Of a stretch of DNA of 64,000 bases, positions 1-8,422 are shown one piece after another; position 1 is the stretch's first letter, and each line of letters opens with the position of its first letter. The stretch is taken from the NCBI RefSeq assembly GCF_030128825.1, contig NZ_CP119127.1, positions 2,666,001 through 2,730,000 on the forward strand. The letters are read 5' to 3'. Position numbers and translations under genes: made by a program. The notes beneath the pieces were generated by a model. That model worked only from the letters and a program-made list of their open reading frames with translations. It was not told the origin of the DNA and did not search any database. Source of the DNA: Sphingobium sp. WTD-1. GTDB taxonomy: Bacteria; Pseudomonadota; Alphaproteobacteria; Sphingomonadales; Sphingomonadaceae.

Positions 1-258
1 CGTATCGGCCTCAGCTTCCGGCGCAAGGGCGGCGGCTGGTGCCGCAGCTTCGACGGCGCGGCCATGGCCGGCGTCGCCTGCCGCACCGATGCCGGCTGGC
101 AATTGATGCAGGCGGTGCCCGGCAAGGGCCAGACGAGCGAATATCGCCAGGCCGCCTCGGCCGATCCGCGCCTTCTCGCCACCATTGACGGCCTGATCGA
201 CGGCGCTCCTGCCGATGCGCAGGGCGAGCGGGCAGCGCAGGCTGCTGGCTGGCGCTAA
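1..258 (+). CDS. C-terminal fragment of an unidentified protein (possible anti-sigma-factor-like)
   Basis: The frame is open from the first base of the window with no start codon, so the N-terminus lies upstream. About 85 residues remain and end at TAA... TAA-type stop at the end of the span. The fragment has two cysteines in the pattern WCRSF and GVACRTD, followed by a GWQL motif. From memory, this resembles the C-terminal tail of membrane-anchored anti-sigma factors in sphingomonads, but that is a weak recollection and no diagnostic domain is visible. It converges on the TonB-dependent receptor. A regulator next to an STN-domain receptor would be a familiar arrangement, but the fragment cannot prove it. 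Confidence 0.5.
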   Translation, partial: RIGLSFRRKGGGWCRSFDGAAMAGVACRTDAGWQLMQAVPGKGQTSEYRQAASADPRLLATIDGLIDGAPADAQGERAAQAAGWR

Positions 259-341
259 CTGCCGCTTCGTTGTCGCTTCGGTGGCGCGTCAGGGACGCGT
301 GGCGGGCGCGCCAGGCCGCCAAAACGGCTGATTTGGCGTCG

Positions 342-372
342 CACGACACTGTGAATTTTCAACTGTCGCGTC
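342..372 (-). repeat. GACGCGAC-type dispersed intergenic repeat, copy 1
   Basis: Read on the minus strand, this 31-base segment begins GACGCGACAGT and ends TTCACAGTGTCGTG. It matches the segment at 19823-19852 on the plus strand with one gap and a few mismatches. It lies at the very 3' end of the TonB receptor gene and overlaps its stop codon by two bases. Related units occur at 19955-19989 and 42021-42203. Confidence 0.6.
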
Positions 373-3205
373 AGAATTCCAGGTTCAGTCGGCCATAATA
401 GAAACCGCCGCTGATCCCATAGGGGGCATAGGCATTGTAGAGGCTCCCGGCCGTCCGGTTCACGGGCTTCAATTTGTTGGGATAGGTGTTGAGCAGATTA
501 TTGGCGCCGACCGACAGCTTGACGTCCTTGGTCAGCCGGTAGCCCAGTTCGAGGTCGAGGATCGTCTTGGGGCTCAGCTTCTCGTCGACATAGCCCAGGG
601 TGCAGCCGGCACTGCCGGCGGTGCAGGCGGCAAAATCCTCGGTATGATAGACGGCGGCGCTCGCCCGCTGATAGATTTTGCCATAGCGGGTGGCGCGCAG
701 GTTCACGTTGAAATCGCCCTTTTCCCAAAGGATGTTGCCGATCAGCTTGTCGCGTGGCGTGCCTTCGGAAAGGTCGCCCTGCTTGGCCCGGCCGATCAGC
801 ACCAGCCCGGATGCGGCGATCTCGTCCGGGACCGGGTCGATATGGGTGAAGATCGTCTTGTTGAAATTGGCCGACAGGCTGATCGTCGCGGTGCCAAGGT
901 CGCCCAGCCCCGCCCGATAGGTGCTGACGATGTCGAGGCCGCGGGTGCGGGTGTCGGCCGCGTTGGAGAAGATGAGGCCGCCGGCAATGCCCTGGATGCC
1001 CGCTGCCGCCAGAGCGTTCATGACCACCGGGCCGCTCAGCGTTTCGGACAGCAGGATGCGGTCCCTGACCTTGATCTGATAGGCGTCGACCGTGACGTTG
1101 AAATTGGGCGCCGGGGTCAGGACGATGCCGGCGGAAAAGTTGGTCGACTTTTCCGGCTTCAGCGGCTGCGCGCCCAGCGCCCGCGCGGCGATGCCATCGA
1201 CCGGCAGCGCCTGCACCGGCAGCAACTGGTTCACGCCGTTGACGGTGACGTTGATCGTGGAGGAGGAGGCATAATGTTGCTGCTGCAGCGTCGGCGCGCG
1301 GAAGCCGGTGCTGGCGGTGCCGCGAATGGCAAAGCCGCGAAATGGCTCGATGCGCAGCGACGCCTTGCCGGTATCAGTGGTGCCGAAGTCGGAATAATCC
1401 TCGTGCCGTCCGGCAAGGCCGAACTCCAGCCCCTCGACGATCTGGCCTTCCAGGTTGATATAGGCGCTCCAGTTGTCGCGGCTCCAGCTACCCGATCCTT
1501 CGGGCAGGAAGCCGGTGACACCCTGCGACCCGACCCCGGTTCGCGTCGCGCCCGCGAGCCAGCTGCCGGCCGGCGAGACATAGCCGCCATCGATATAGGA
1601 TTCCGGATCGCCCGGACCGATCAGGAACTTGTTCTTCTTATATTCGGCGCCAACCGCGACCGACAGCGGCCCGGCGAGGCCGATGTCCAGTTCCTTGCTG
1701 AAGTCGAGATTGCTGGTCCATTCGTCGAAGCGGATCTTGCCGAGATAGAAATGGGTCGGGCTGGCCGGCCCCATGGACGGGTTGAGCGAGGTCGTCTGCG
1801 CATATTTGACCTCGTCCTGCGCATAGCTGGTCGACAGGTCGACATGGATGCCGCCGCCAATCTCGCCGCGCAGGCCGCCGGCGACCTGAAAATCCTCGTC
1901 ATAGACGTGGATGCGCGGGATATAGCCTTCGGGGTAAATCTCCAGGATGTTGTTGAGCGCCGCCGGGTTGCGATAGGTCAGCCAGCCGGCGGCATGTCGC
2001 TTGGAATAGGTGCCGAAGCTGTACAGCTCCATGTCGCCCCCGACCGGCATCATCGCGTCATAGCTGGCATTGCCGCCGATCACCTGCGGCTGGCCATATC
2101 TGGCGCGAATGCGATTCGGATCGGCATTGCGCGCGTCGCCGGTGGGGTAGAAGGGATTGCTGGTGATCGGGCTGCTGTTGACCACCGTATTGTCCTGCAG
2201 CACGCCTTCGCCCGACAGGTGGATATAGCCGCCGTCCGGCCCGATCGCGAAGCCCTTGTCGATCTGCCAGCGGCCCTGCCAGCCGCCATTGTCGGCGGTG
2301 CTGCCCATGGTCAGCGCCGCGCCGCCCTGGGTGTCGTTCTTCAGGATGATGTTGACCACGCCGGCGATCGCATCCGACCCATATTGGGCCGACGCGCCGT
2401 CGCGCAGCACCTCGATCCGCTGGATCGCATTGCCGGGGATCAGGTCCAGGTCCGGCGGCGACTGGCCATTCTGGACCGACCCGTTGATGAACAGGGTGGC
2501 GGTATTGTGGCGCCGCTTGCCATTGACCAGCACCAGCAACTGGTCGCCGCCCAGGCCGCGCAGCGACAGGGTGCGCACCGCCCAGCTGGCGCCGGCGCCA
2601 TTATTAGACACGTTGATCGACGGGACCAGCGTGCCCAGCAGGTCGCGCACCGACTGCTTGCCGCTCGCTTCCAGATCCTTTTCCCCCAGCACGTCGATCG
2701 GCGCCAGGCTTTCGGCGACGGTGCGGGTCGTCTGGCGGGTGCCGGTGACGATGATGGGCGCGGATTCCGCTGCCGGCTCCGGCGCAGGCGCCATGGCGAG
2801 GCTGTCCAGCGTAGCCGTACCGCTCGCCTGCGCGAACTGGATCGCCAGCGGGCGGCGGCGCACCGCGCTGCGGTTGAGCGGGGTGATAAGGGCGATGACG
2901 CCGGCGCCGGCCGGGGATCGGCGCAATTCGGTGCCGGCCAGCAACTGGCTGAGCGCATCGTCGGTGCTCAGCCATCCTTCGACCCGGCGGCTGCGGATAT
3001 TAGCGACTTCATCATAGGGGAACAGGATGCGAATGCCGGCCTGCGCCGACAGCGCCCGCAGCGCTCCGCTCAGGGGCTGCGATGGGATGTAGAATTTGTG
3101 CCGCTGCGACAGGCTGGTGTCCGGCGCAGGGGCGGCAAGCAGTTGGGTCGGCACAACAAGGCATGTGGCGAGCGAAAGCCCCGCCAGAACATGGTGTTTC
3201 TGCAT
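371..3205 (-). CDS. TonB-dependent outer-membrane receptor with N-terminal STN domain
   Basis: A 944-residue outer-membrane receptor that would import a substrate using TonB energy. In order: a signal peptide (MQKHHVLAGLSLATCLVV, ending near an ALA/APA site), an STN (secretin/TonB N-terminal) domain at about residues 38-110, a TonB-box/plug region starting at IIVTGTR near residue 158, the plug domain with LVLVNGKRR and VLRDGASAQYGSDA, and a long beta-barrel ending in an aromatic residue (NLEF). The ATG at 3205 is preferred over the one 24 bases upstream because AGGGGA sits six bases before it. The STN domain suggests signalling to an anti-sigma factor or other periplasmic partner. The substrate cannot be told from sequence. 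No adjacent sigma-factor gene lies within the window. Confidence 0.93.
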   Translation of the reverse strand: MQKHHVLAGLSLATCLVVPTQLLAAPAPDTSLSQRHKFYIPSQPLSGALRALSAQAGIRILFPYDEVANIRSRRVEGWLSTDDALSQLLAGTELRRSPAGAGVIALITPLNRSAVRRRPLAIQFAQASGTATLDSLAMAPAPEPAAESAPIIVTGTRQTTRTVAESLAPIDVLGEKDLEASGKQSVRDLLGTLVPSINVSNNGAGASWAVRTLSLRGLGGDQLLVLVNGKRRHNTATLFINGSVQNGQSPPDLDLIPGNAIQRIEVLRDGASAQYGSDAIAGVVNIILKNDTQGGAALTMGSTADNGGWQGRWQIDKGFAIGPDGGYIHLSGEGVLQDNTVVNSSPITSNPFYPTGDARNADPNRIRARYGQPQVIGGNASYDAMMPVGGDMELYSFGTYSKRHAAGWLTYRNPAALNNILEIYPEGYIPRIHVYDEDFQVAGGLRGEIGGGIHVDLSTSYAQDEVKYAQTTSLNPSMGPASPTHFYLGKIRFDEWTSNLDFSKELDIGLAGPLSVAVGAEYKKNKFLIGPGDPESYIDGGYVSPAGSWLAGATRTGVGSQGVTGFLPEGSGSWSRDNWSAYINLEGQIVEGLEFGLAGRHEDYSDFGTTDTGKASLRIEPFRGFAIRGTASTGFRAPTLQQQHYASSSTINVTVNGVNQLLPVQALPVDGIAARALGAQPLKPEKSTNFSAGIVLTPAPNFNVTVDAYQIKVRDRILLSETLSGPVVMNALAAAGIQGIAGGLIFSNAADTRTRGLDIVSTYRAGLGDLGTATISLSANFNKTIFTHIDPVPDEIAASGLVLIGRAKQGDLSEGTPRDKLIGNILWEKGDFNVNLRATRYGKIYQRASAAVYHTEDFAACTAGSAGCTLGYVDEKLSPKTILDLELGYRLTKDVKLSVGANNLLNTYPNKLKPVNRTAGSLYNAYAPYGISGGFYYGRLNLEF

Positions 3206-3321
3206 GATATGTCCCCTGCTGATCGGCATTTTTGCCGTTGGTCATGGGAACGAAATATGGCGGGCGATCCGCCATGGACCGGCAACAAAAGCGCCATGCC
3301 ATGGCTGTCGCGGCGGAACGC

Positions 3322-4098
3322 TCAGGTTTCGCCCGTCTGCAGGAACCAGCGATCCGCGCCCTCCAGGCCGATCGCGGTCAGCCGGCCGGAATAATAGGCC
3401 CCGGTATCGATGCCGATGCGATTGGCCAGATTTTCGACCTCGGGCGTGATGCTGTGGCCATGGACCACCATCTTGTCATGCCGCCCGCCATGGTTGAGGA
3501 AATCGCCGCGTATCCAGCGCAGATCGGAAGGCCGCTGCTCGGCGATCGGCACTCTGGGGCGGATGCCGGCGTGGACGAACAGATAGTCGCCGACCGTCAG
3601 ATGATCGACGAAGCTGTCGAGGAAGTCGACGTCTGCGCGCGGGATGTGGTTCAGCATCCAGTGGGCAATAGCCCCATCATCCATGTCGGCACTCAGCGAA
3701 AGCGGCAGGCCGTAGCTGGCGAGCGTTTCCATGCCGCCGATCCGCCGGAAGAAGCCGACCGCGCCCTGATCGCCACGCGCGGCCATGATGAAAATCTCTT
3801 CATGATTGCCCTTGATCAGGCCGATATTGCTGCCCGATCCGTGCAGCGCCCGGACCCGGTCGATCACCTGGGCCGAATGTGGCCCGCGATCGATCAGGTC
3901 GCCGAGCAGGATCAGCCGCCGCTGTCGGTCCGGGCGCAGCGCATTGTCGGCCACCAGCATGCCGAGCAACTGGTCGAGCAGGTCGAGCCGGCCATGAATG
4001 TCGCCGATCGCATAGATGCGCCAGTCCTGCCCCACGCTGGGAGGCGTGCCGTCCCGGTCATCGGATCGGCGCAGGAATTTCAGCATCGGGAGGGCCAT
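3322..4098 (-). CDS. metallophosphoesterase, PPP (serine/threonine phosphatase/ApaH-like) family
   Basis: A 258-residue cytoplasmic phosphoesterase. The three signature blocks of the PPP superfamily are visible: GDIHGR near residue 32, GDLIDRG near residue 66 and GNHE near residue 98, with later histidines (HAGIRP, VHGHS) completing a two-metal site. Family members dephosphorylate proteins or hydrolyse dinucleoside polyphosphates; the sequence does not decide between them. It follows dcd by 33 bases on the same strand, so it may be the last gene of that transcript. An alternative start is Met5. Confidence 0.88.
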   Translation of the reverse strand: MALPMLKFLRRSDDRDGTPPSVGQDWRIYAIGDIHGRLDLLDQLLGMLVADNALRPDRQRRLILLGDLIDRGPHSAQVIDRVRALHGSGSNIGLIKGNHEEIFIMAARGDQGAVGFFRRIGGMETLASYGLPLSLSADMDDGAIAHWMLNHIPRADVDFLDSFVDHLTVGDYLFVHAGIRPRVPIAEQRPSDLRWIRGDFLNHGGRHDKMVVHGHSITPEVENLANRIGIDTGAYYSGRLTAIGLEGADRWFLQTGET

Positions 4099-4131
4099 GT
4101 GCGCTTCATGGCCCGCGATGCTGCCACAGCG

Positions 4132-4686
4132 TCACAGGCGCGGCAATGTCACGCCCTGCTGTCCCATATATTTTCCGGCACGGTCGGCATAGCTGACCTC
4201 ACAGGGCTCGTTGCCCTGCAGGAACAGGAACTGGCATGCGCCTTCATTGGCGTAGATCTTGGCGGGCAGCGGCGTGGTATTGGAAAATTCCAGCGTCACA
4301 TGGCCTTCCCAGCCCGGTTCCAGCGGCGTGACGTTCACGATGATGCCGCAACGGGCATAGGTCGATTTGCCGAGGCAGATCACCAGCACGTCGCGCGGCA
4401 CGCGGAAATATTCGACCGTGCGGGCAAGGGCGAAGCTGTTGGGCGGGATGATGCAGACGTCGGTCTTGCGGTCGACGAAGCTGTTGGCGGCGAAATCCTT
4501 GGGATCGACCACGGCGCTGTCGACATTGGTGAAGATCTTGAACTCGTCGGCGACGCGCGCGTCATAGCCGTAGGAGGACAGGCCATAGCTGATGCAGCCG
4601 TCGCGGCGCTGATTCTCGACGAACGGCTCGATCATGCGGTTCGACTGGGCCTGCTTGCGGATCCAGCGGTCGGAAAGGATGGACAT
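4132..4686 (-). CDS. dcd: dCTP deaminase
   Basis: A 184-residue enzyme that deaminates dCTP to dUTP, feeding dTMP synthesis. The trimeric dUTPase-like fold motifs are clear: GKSTYARCG near residue 106, the [13 protein letters not shown] block with the catalytic Glu at about residue 133, and the C-terminal YMGQQG. Length is close to the E. coli enzyme. The ATG at 4686 gives the canonical MSILSDRWI start. It follows cytidine deaminase by 7 bases, so two pyrimidine deaminases are co-transcribed. Confidence 0.96.
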   Translation of the reverse strand: MSILSDRWIRKQAQSNRMIEPFVENQRRDGCISYGLSSYGYDARVADEFKIFTNVDSAVVDPKDFAANSFVDRKTDVCIIPPNSFALARTVEYFRVPRDVLVICLGKSTYARCGIIVNVTPLEPGWEGHVTLEFSNTTPLPAKIYANEGACQFLFLQGNEPCEVSYADRAGKYMGQQGVTLPRL

Positions 4687-4693
4687 GGGTCTG

Positions 4694-5167
4694 TCAGCTC
4701 TTCTGTGCAGGGGTGATGCCAAGGTCGGCCGGGCCGAAGGCGTGGGGCAGCAGGTCAACGACGCGGTGTTCGACCAGGCCGTCGCCTTCGGGTGCGACGC
4801 AATAGATGGCCAGGGTGCGGCCGGCCATCTGTTCGGCCTCGTTGATGACCTGGCGGCATCGGCCACAGGGACTGACGATCGCTTCGCCGCCGACGCTGCC
4901 GTCCGCCGCCATGCCGCCGCCGACGACCGCGATTTCCGTGACATCGCGCAGGCGGCCCTGCGCGTTGACGGTCGCCAACGCGACCGTTTCGGCGCACAGC
5001 GACAGGCCATAGCTCGCATTTTCGAAATTGCTGCCGGTAACGATGCTGCCATCGGTCAGGCGCACCGCTGCGCCCACGGCAAAGCGGCTATAGGGCGCAT
5101 GGGCATGGGCCAGCGCGCCGCGTGCTGCCGCGACCAGCGCGGCGATATTCTTGTCTTCTGCACTCAT
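4694..5167 (-). CDS. cdd: cytidine deaminase
   Basis: A 157-residue homotetrameric-type enzyme for pyrimidine salvage, converting (deoxy)cytidine to (deoxy)uridine. The zinc-binding and catalytic residues are present: Cys58-Ala-Glu60 in the SLCAETVA motif and Cys101/Cys104 in SPCGRC. The start at 5167 gives the family length and overlaps the stop codon of the upstream GH25 gene as ATGA, which implies translational coupling. Longer upstream extensions in frame lie inside that gene and were discarded. Confidence 0.95.
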   Translation of the reverse strand: MSAEDKNIAALVAAARGALAHAHAPYSRFAVGAAVRLTDGSIVTGSNFENASYGLSLCAETVALATVNAQGRLRDVTEIAVVGGGMAADGSVGGEAIVSPCGRCRQVINEAEQMAGRTLAIYCVAPEGDGLVEHRVVDLLPHAFGPADLGITPAQKS

Positions 5168-5847
5168 GGTGCCACCACATCCCATCTGATCGGTCCGTCG
5201 ACGCCGTCGATATGCCGCATGTCGCTGGCTGTCCACATCACCCAGGGACGTTTGGCATAATCGGGCGCGAAGAAATTGCCATCGACCCACAAGGTCCGGT
5301 TGATGCCGCTGGCAATGTCATATTGGGCGTCGAAATCCGCGCTGATGTTGAGCAAGGCGGGCTTGCCGGCATGGCTTTCGACCAGATTGACCAGCGTGTT
5401 GAGCTCCGACAGCACCTGGTCGCGACCGGGCCGCGTGGCGCAGGACGGATCAAACCCCAGCCGGATGACCGGGGGCAGGGCGGCATTGTCGCGCGGCACA
5501 GTGGTCATGAACTGGGTCGCCTGATCGACGGCCTTGGCGCACAGGCTATAGTCCAGCGCCGCGCCATAGCGCATGCCCGCGCTGCGTGCGCCGCGCCAGT
5601 TGGCGGCGAACAGCGGGTCGCGCAGGCTGGCGCCCCTGGCCGCGCGAATATAGGCGAAATCCGCTCCCTGCGCCGCCAGCGTGCCCCATTCGATCAAGCC
5701 GGTGTCGGATGTCACCGACACGCCCTGGGTCGGATATTCGTCACGTTTCGGAGCCCATCCGCGTGCATAGATCCACAGTGCTGAACCCAGCAGCATGATG
5801 ATTGCCAGAACCGCCCCCAAGCGGATCAGCAAGCCCCCCAAAGTCAA
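5164..5847 (-). CDS. glycoside hydrolase family 25 (lysozyme-like) protein, membrane anchored
   Basis: About 227 residues. An N-terminal hydrophobic segment (residues 5-28, LGAVLAIIMLLGSALWIYA) is followed by a GH25-like barrel: GVSVTSDTGLIEWGTL, then FAYIRAARG, and PALLNISADFD. GH25 enzymes cleave the glycan chains of peptidoglycan. Here the usual DVS start of the barrel reads SVTSDTG, so one acidic residue may be shifted. The start is uncertain: the span begins with TTG, another TTG lies six bases on, and the first ATG at 5796 would remove half the anchor. Its place inside a cytidine salvage operon is unexplained. Confidence 0.75.
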   Translation of the reverse strand: MTLGGLLIRLGAVLAIIMLLGSALWIYARGWAPKRDEYPTQGVSVTSDTGLIEWGTLAAQGADFAYIRAARGASLRDPLFAANWRGARSAGMRYGAALDYSLCAKAVDQATQFMTTVPRDNAALPPVIRLGFDPSCATRPGRDQVLSELNTLVNLVESHAGKPALLNISADFDAQYDIASGINRTLWVDGNFFAPDYAKRPWVMWTASDMRHIDGVDGPIRWDVVAP

Positions 5848-5860
5848 ACGCCCGATGATA

Positions 5861-6343
5861 TTACCCCTTGATGTGCAGGACGCAGATCAGTGTGAACAGG
5901 CGGCGCGCGGTGTCGAAATCGACCGCGATCTTCCCCTCCAGCCGCTCCTTCAGCATGTCCGCTGCGTCGTTGTGAATGCCCCGCCGGGCCATGTCGACGG
6001 TTTCGATCTGCGCTGGCGAGGCATTGCTGATCGCCTGATAATAGCTGTCGCAGATCGCGAAATATTCCCGGATCGGCCGGCGGAAACGGCCCAAGCCCAG
6101 GATGATCGCCTCCAGCGGGCTGTCATCCGCGCGGTTGATCTCGATGACCAGACGCCCTTCCTCGACCCGCAGCACCACCTTGTAAGGGCCGGCATAGCCG
6201 TCGGCATGGACGCGCTCGGGCGCGAAATGATTATCCTCCAGCAGGTCGAAAATGGCGATGCGCCGTTCCTGCTCGACATCCGCGTTGCGCCACAAGATGG
6301 TGCGCTCGTCGAGCTTGATGTCTATGATGCGCGGATCGGCCAT
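5861..6343 (-). CDS. UPF0262 family protein
   Basis: A 160-residue conserved alphaproteobacterial protein of unknown function. It starts MADPRIIDIKLDE and contains RRPIREYFAICDSYY and the conserved DMARRGIHNDAAD segment near residue 120, with the ending LFTLICVLHIKG. These match the UPF0262 family as I know it. ATG at 6343 was chosen over upstream in-frame codons for family length. It heads the run UPF0262, GH25, cdd, dcd and is transcribed away from dnaB, 122 bases apart. Confidence 0.88.
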   Translation of the reverse strand: MADPRIIDIKLDERTILWRNADVEQERRIAIFDLLEDNHFAPERVHADGYAGPYKVVLRVEEGRLVIEINRADDSPLEAIILGLGRFRRPIREYFAICDSYYQAISNASPAQIETVDMARRGIHNDAADMLKERLEGKIAVDFDTARRLFTLICVLHIKG

Positions 6344-6465
6344 GGCGGGTCTGCTGTCAGTGCGGCGGCGGGCCACGAAAAGCAAGCGGGACTTGTGGCG
6401 AGGGAGATGCGGTTGTTTCAACCTTCGCCCTTGCGCGACACGCGTCGTGGCGCGATGAGGGCGCC

Positions 6466-7950
6466 ATGGTCGAACTGGTGAAACTCAACGCAGCCCCCGA
6501 AGAGGGCGGGCTGGAACTCCCCCGCAATGTCGAAGCGGAGGCTGCGCTGCTGGGCGCGCTGATGATCGACAATCGCATCGCCGAAGATGTGCAGATCAAG
6601 CTGAAGCCGGAGCATTTCTTCGAGCCGCTGCATGGTCGCATCTATGAAGCGGTGATGCGCCTGGTCGAGCGCGACATGATCGCCAATCCAGTGACGCTCA
6701 AGCCGATGCTGGAACAGGATCCGGCGCTGAAGGAACTGGGCGGCGCGGCCTATCTGGCGCAACTGACAGGCAATGGCGCGGCACTGCTCGGCGCACGCGA
6801 CTTCGCGGCCCAGATCTATGACCTCGCCCTGCTTAGGCAGCTGGTCAATGTCGGCCGCGAACTGGTTGAAAATGCGATGGATACCAGCGAGGATGTCAAT
6901 CCGCGCGAGCAGATCGAGCAGGCCGAAGTCTCGCTCTACAAAGTGTCCGAGGGCGAGGGGGAGACCGGGTCGGTCAAGAGCTTCCTCTCCGCCTCCACCA
7001 TGGCGGTGCAGGTGGCCGAACGCGCGCTCAACAGCGGCGGCCATGTGTCGGGTATCACCACCGGCATCAACAGCCTCAACGAGAAGATCGGTGGTCTGCA
7101 CAATTCCGACTTGATGATCCTGGCTGGACGTCCGGGCATGGGCAAGACGTCGCTGGCGACCAATATCGCCTATAATGCGGCGTCGCGCTGGCTGCGCGAC
7201 CATAGCGACGGCATTCCGCCGGAAAAGAATATGGGCGCCAAGACCGCCTTCTTCAGCCTCGAAATGTCCGCCGACCAGCTCGCCACCCGCGTTCTGGCCG
7301 AACAGTCGGGCATCAGCGGCGAAGCGCTGCGTATGGGCAAGATCAGCCGGGCGGATTTCCAGAACCTGTCGCGCGCCGCGCGCGACCTGCAGGAACTGCC
7401 GCTGTTCATCGACGACACGCCGGGCCTGACGATCGCAGCGCTGCGCACCCGTGCCCGTCGCCTCAAGCGCCGCCATGATGTCGGCTTCATCGTGGTCGAC
7501 TATCTCCAACTGCTGCAGGGCACCGGCAAGGGCGACAATCGCGTCAACGAAATTTCGGAAATTTCCCGTGGTTTGAAGACGCTGGCGAAGGAGCTTCATG
7601 TGCCGGTGCTGGCGCTGTCGCAGCTCAGCCGTGCGGTGGAACAGCGCGAGGACAAGCGTCCGCAGCTGTCCGACCTTCGCGAATCGGGCTCGATCGAGCA
7701 GGACGCGGACATGGTCTGGTTTGTGTTCCGCGAGGATTATTATGTCGCCGCCAAGGAACCGGGCAACAAGGAAGGCCCCGAGCATCAGGAATGGGTGCAG
7801 GAGATGGAGCGCATCTACGGCCTCGCCGAAGTGATCGTCGCCAAGCAGCGTCACGGTTCGACCGGCCGTATCCGCATGAAGTTCGACGCCAAGATCACCC
7901 GCTTCTCGGACCTGGCCGAGGGCAGTTCCTACCTCGAAGACCTCGAATAA
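6466..7950 (+). CDS. dnaB: replicative DNA helicase DnaB
   Basis: A 494-residue hexameric helicase that unwinds DNA at the replication fork. An N-terminal DnaB domain (about residues 20-120, starting NVEAEAALLGALM) is followed by a linker and the RecA-like ATPase domain. Walker A is GRPGMGKTS near residue 222, H2 is FSLEMSADQLATR, Walker B is VVDYLQLL near residue 345, and the loop LSQLSRAVEQR and arginine-finger region KQRHGSTG follow. Full length, no intein seen. Start ATG lies after a GAGGG stretch. Confidence 0.98.
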   Translation: MVELVKLNAAPEEGGLELPRNVEAEAALLGALMIDNRIAEDVQIKLKPEHFFEPLHGRIYEAVMRLVERDMIANPVTLKPMLEQDPALKELGGAAYLAQLTGNGAALLGARDFAAQIYDLALLRQLVNVGRELVENAMDTSEDVNPREQIEQAEVSLYKVSEGEGETGSVKSFLSASTMAVQVAERALNSGGHVSGITTGINSLNEKIGGLHNSDLMILAGRPGMGKTSLATNIAYNAASRWLRDHSDGIPPEKNMGAKTAFFSLEMSADQLATRVLAEQSGISGEALRMGKISRADFQNLSRAARDLQELPLFIDDTPGLTIAALRTRARRLKRRHDVGFIVVDYLQLLQGTGKGDNRVNEISEISRGLKTLAKELHVPVLALSQLSRAVEQREDKRPQLSDLRESGSIEQDADMVWFVFREDYYVAAKEPGNKEGPEHQEWVQEMERIYGLAEVIVAKQRHGSTGRIRMKFDAKITRFSDLAEGSSYLEDLE

Positions 7951-7958
7951 GTGGGCAT

Positions 7959-7980
7959 GGCGGCGGATATGTCCGCCGCC
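7959..7980. terminator. hairpin between convergent dnaB and MAPEG genes
   Basis: GGCGGCGGA and TCCGCCGCC form a nine-base-pair perfect stem with a four-base loop directly between two convergent stop codons. There is no clear T-run on either side, so termination is inferred from position and stem strength. Confidence 0.5.
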
Positions 7981-7987
7981 ACCCGGT

Positions 7988-8383
7988 TCAGCCGGCGACG
8001 AACGCCTTGAAGACGATGCACAGGCCGATCATGCTGGCGAGATAGGCGAGCGAGCGGACCACCGGCACGCCCAGCCCATAGAGCGGCAGGTAGAGCGCGC
8101 GCGACACCAGCCACAGCCAGCCGCCGATCGCCGTCCATTCGCTGGTGCGGCCGGCCACCACCACGCCGAACAGGACGATGATCGCGATCGGGAAGGTTTC
8201 CAGGAAATTGGCCTGGGCGCGGACCAGCCGGCCGCCGACAGGATCGAGCGGGGGCAGGTTTTCGTCCCGCGCCCCGGTATTCCATTTCAGGCCATATTGC
8301 TTGGTCTTGAGGTGCGCCGCCGCGAAGATATGGACCAGCAGCAAGACGCAGGCCCAGGCCAGGATCTTCAGTTCAACCGCCAT
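7988..8383 (-). CDS. MAPEG family membrane protein
   Basis: A 131-residue inner-membrane protein with four hydrophobic segments, the size and layout of the MAPEG (membrane-associated eicosanoid/glutathione metabolism) superfamily. Motifs include RAQANFLETFP near residue 56, the best-known MAPEG signature (R-x-x-x-N-x-x-E). Bacterial members are often glutathione-dependent transferases or peroxidases, but the substrate is unknown. The second of two adjacent ATGs (8383) has a GGGAGG five bases upstream and was preferred. Confidence 0.85.
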   Translation of the reverse strand: MAVELKILAWACVLLLVHIFAAAHLKTKQYGLKWNTGARDENLPPLDPVGGRLVRAQANFLETFPIAIIVLFGVVVAGRTSEWTAIGGWLWLVSRALYLPLYGLGVPVVRSLAYLASMIGLCIVFKAFVAG

Positions 8384-8422
8384 CATGCCCTCCCTTGATC
8401 GCGGCGGCGCATTGCCATCCGC

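Noticed and set aside
644..3394. Long open frame of about 900 codons on the plus strand
   Set aside because: It is the antisense of the TonB-dependent receptor, rich in Arg and Ala as expected for a high-GC shadow, with no domain and no ribosome binding site.
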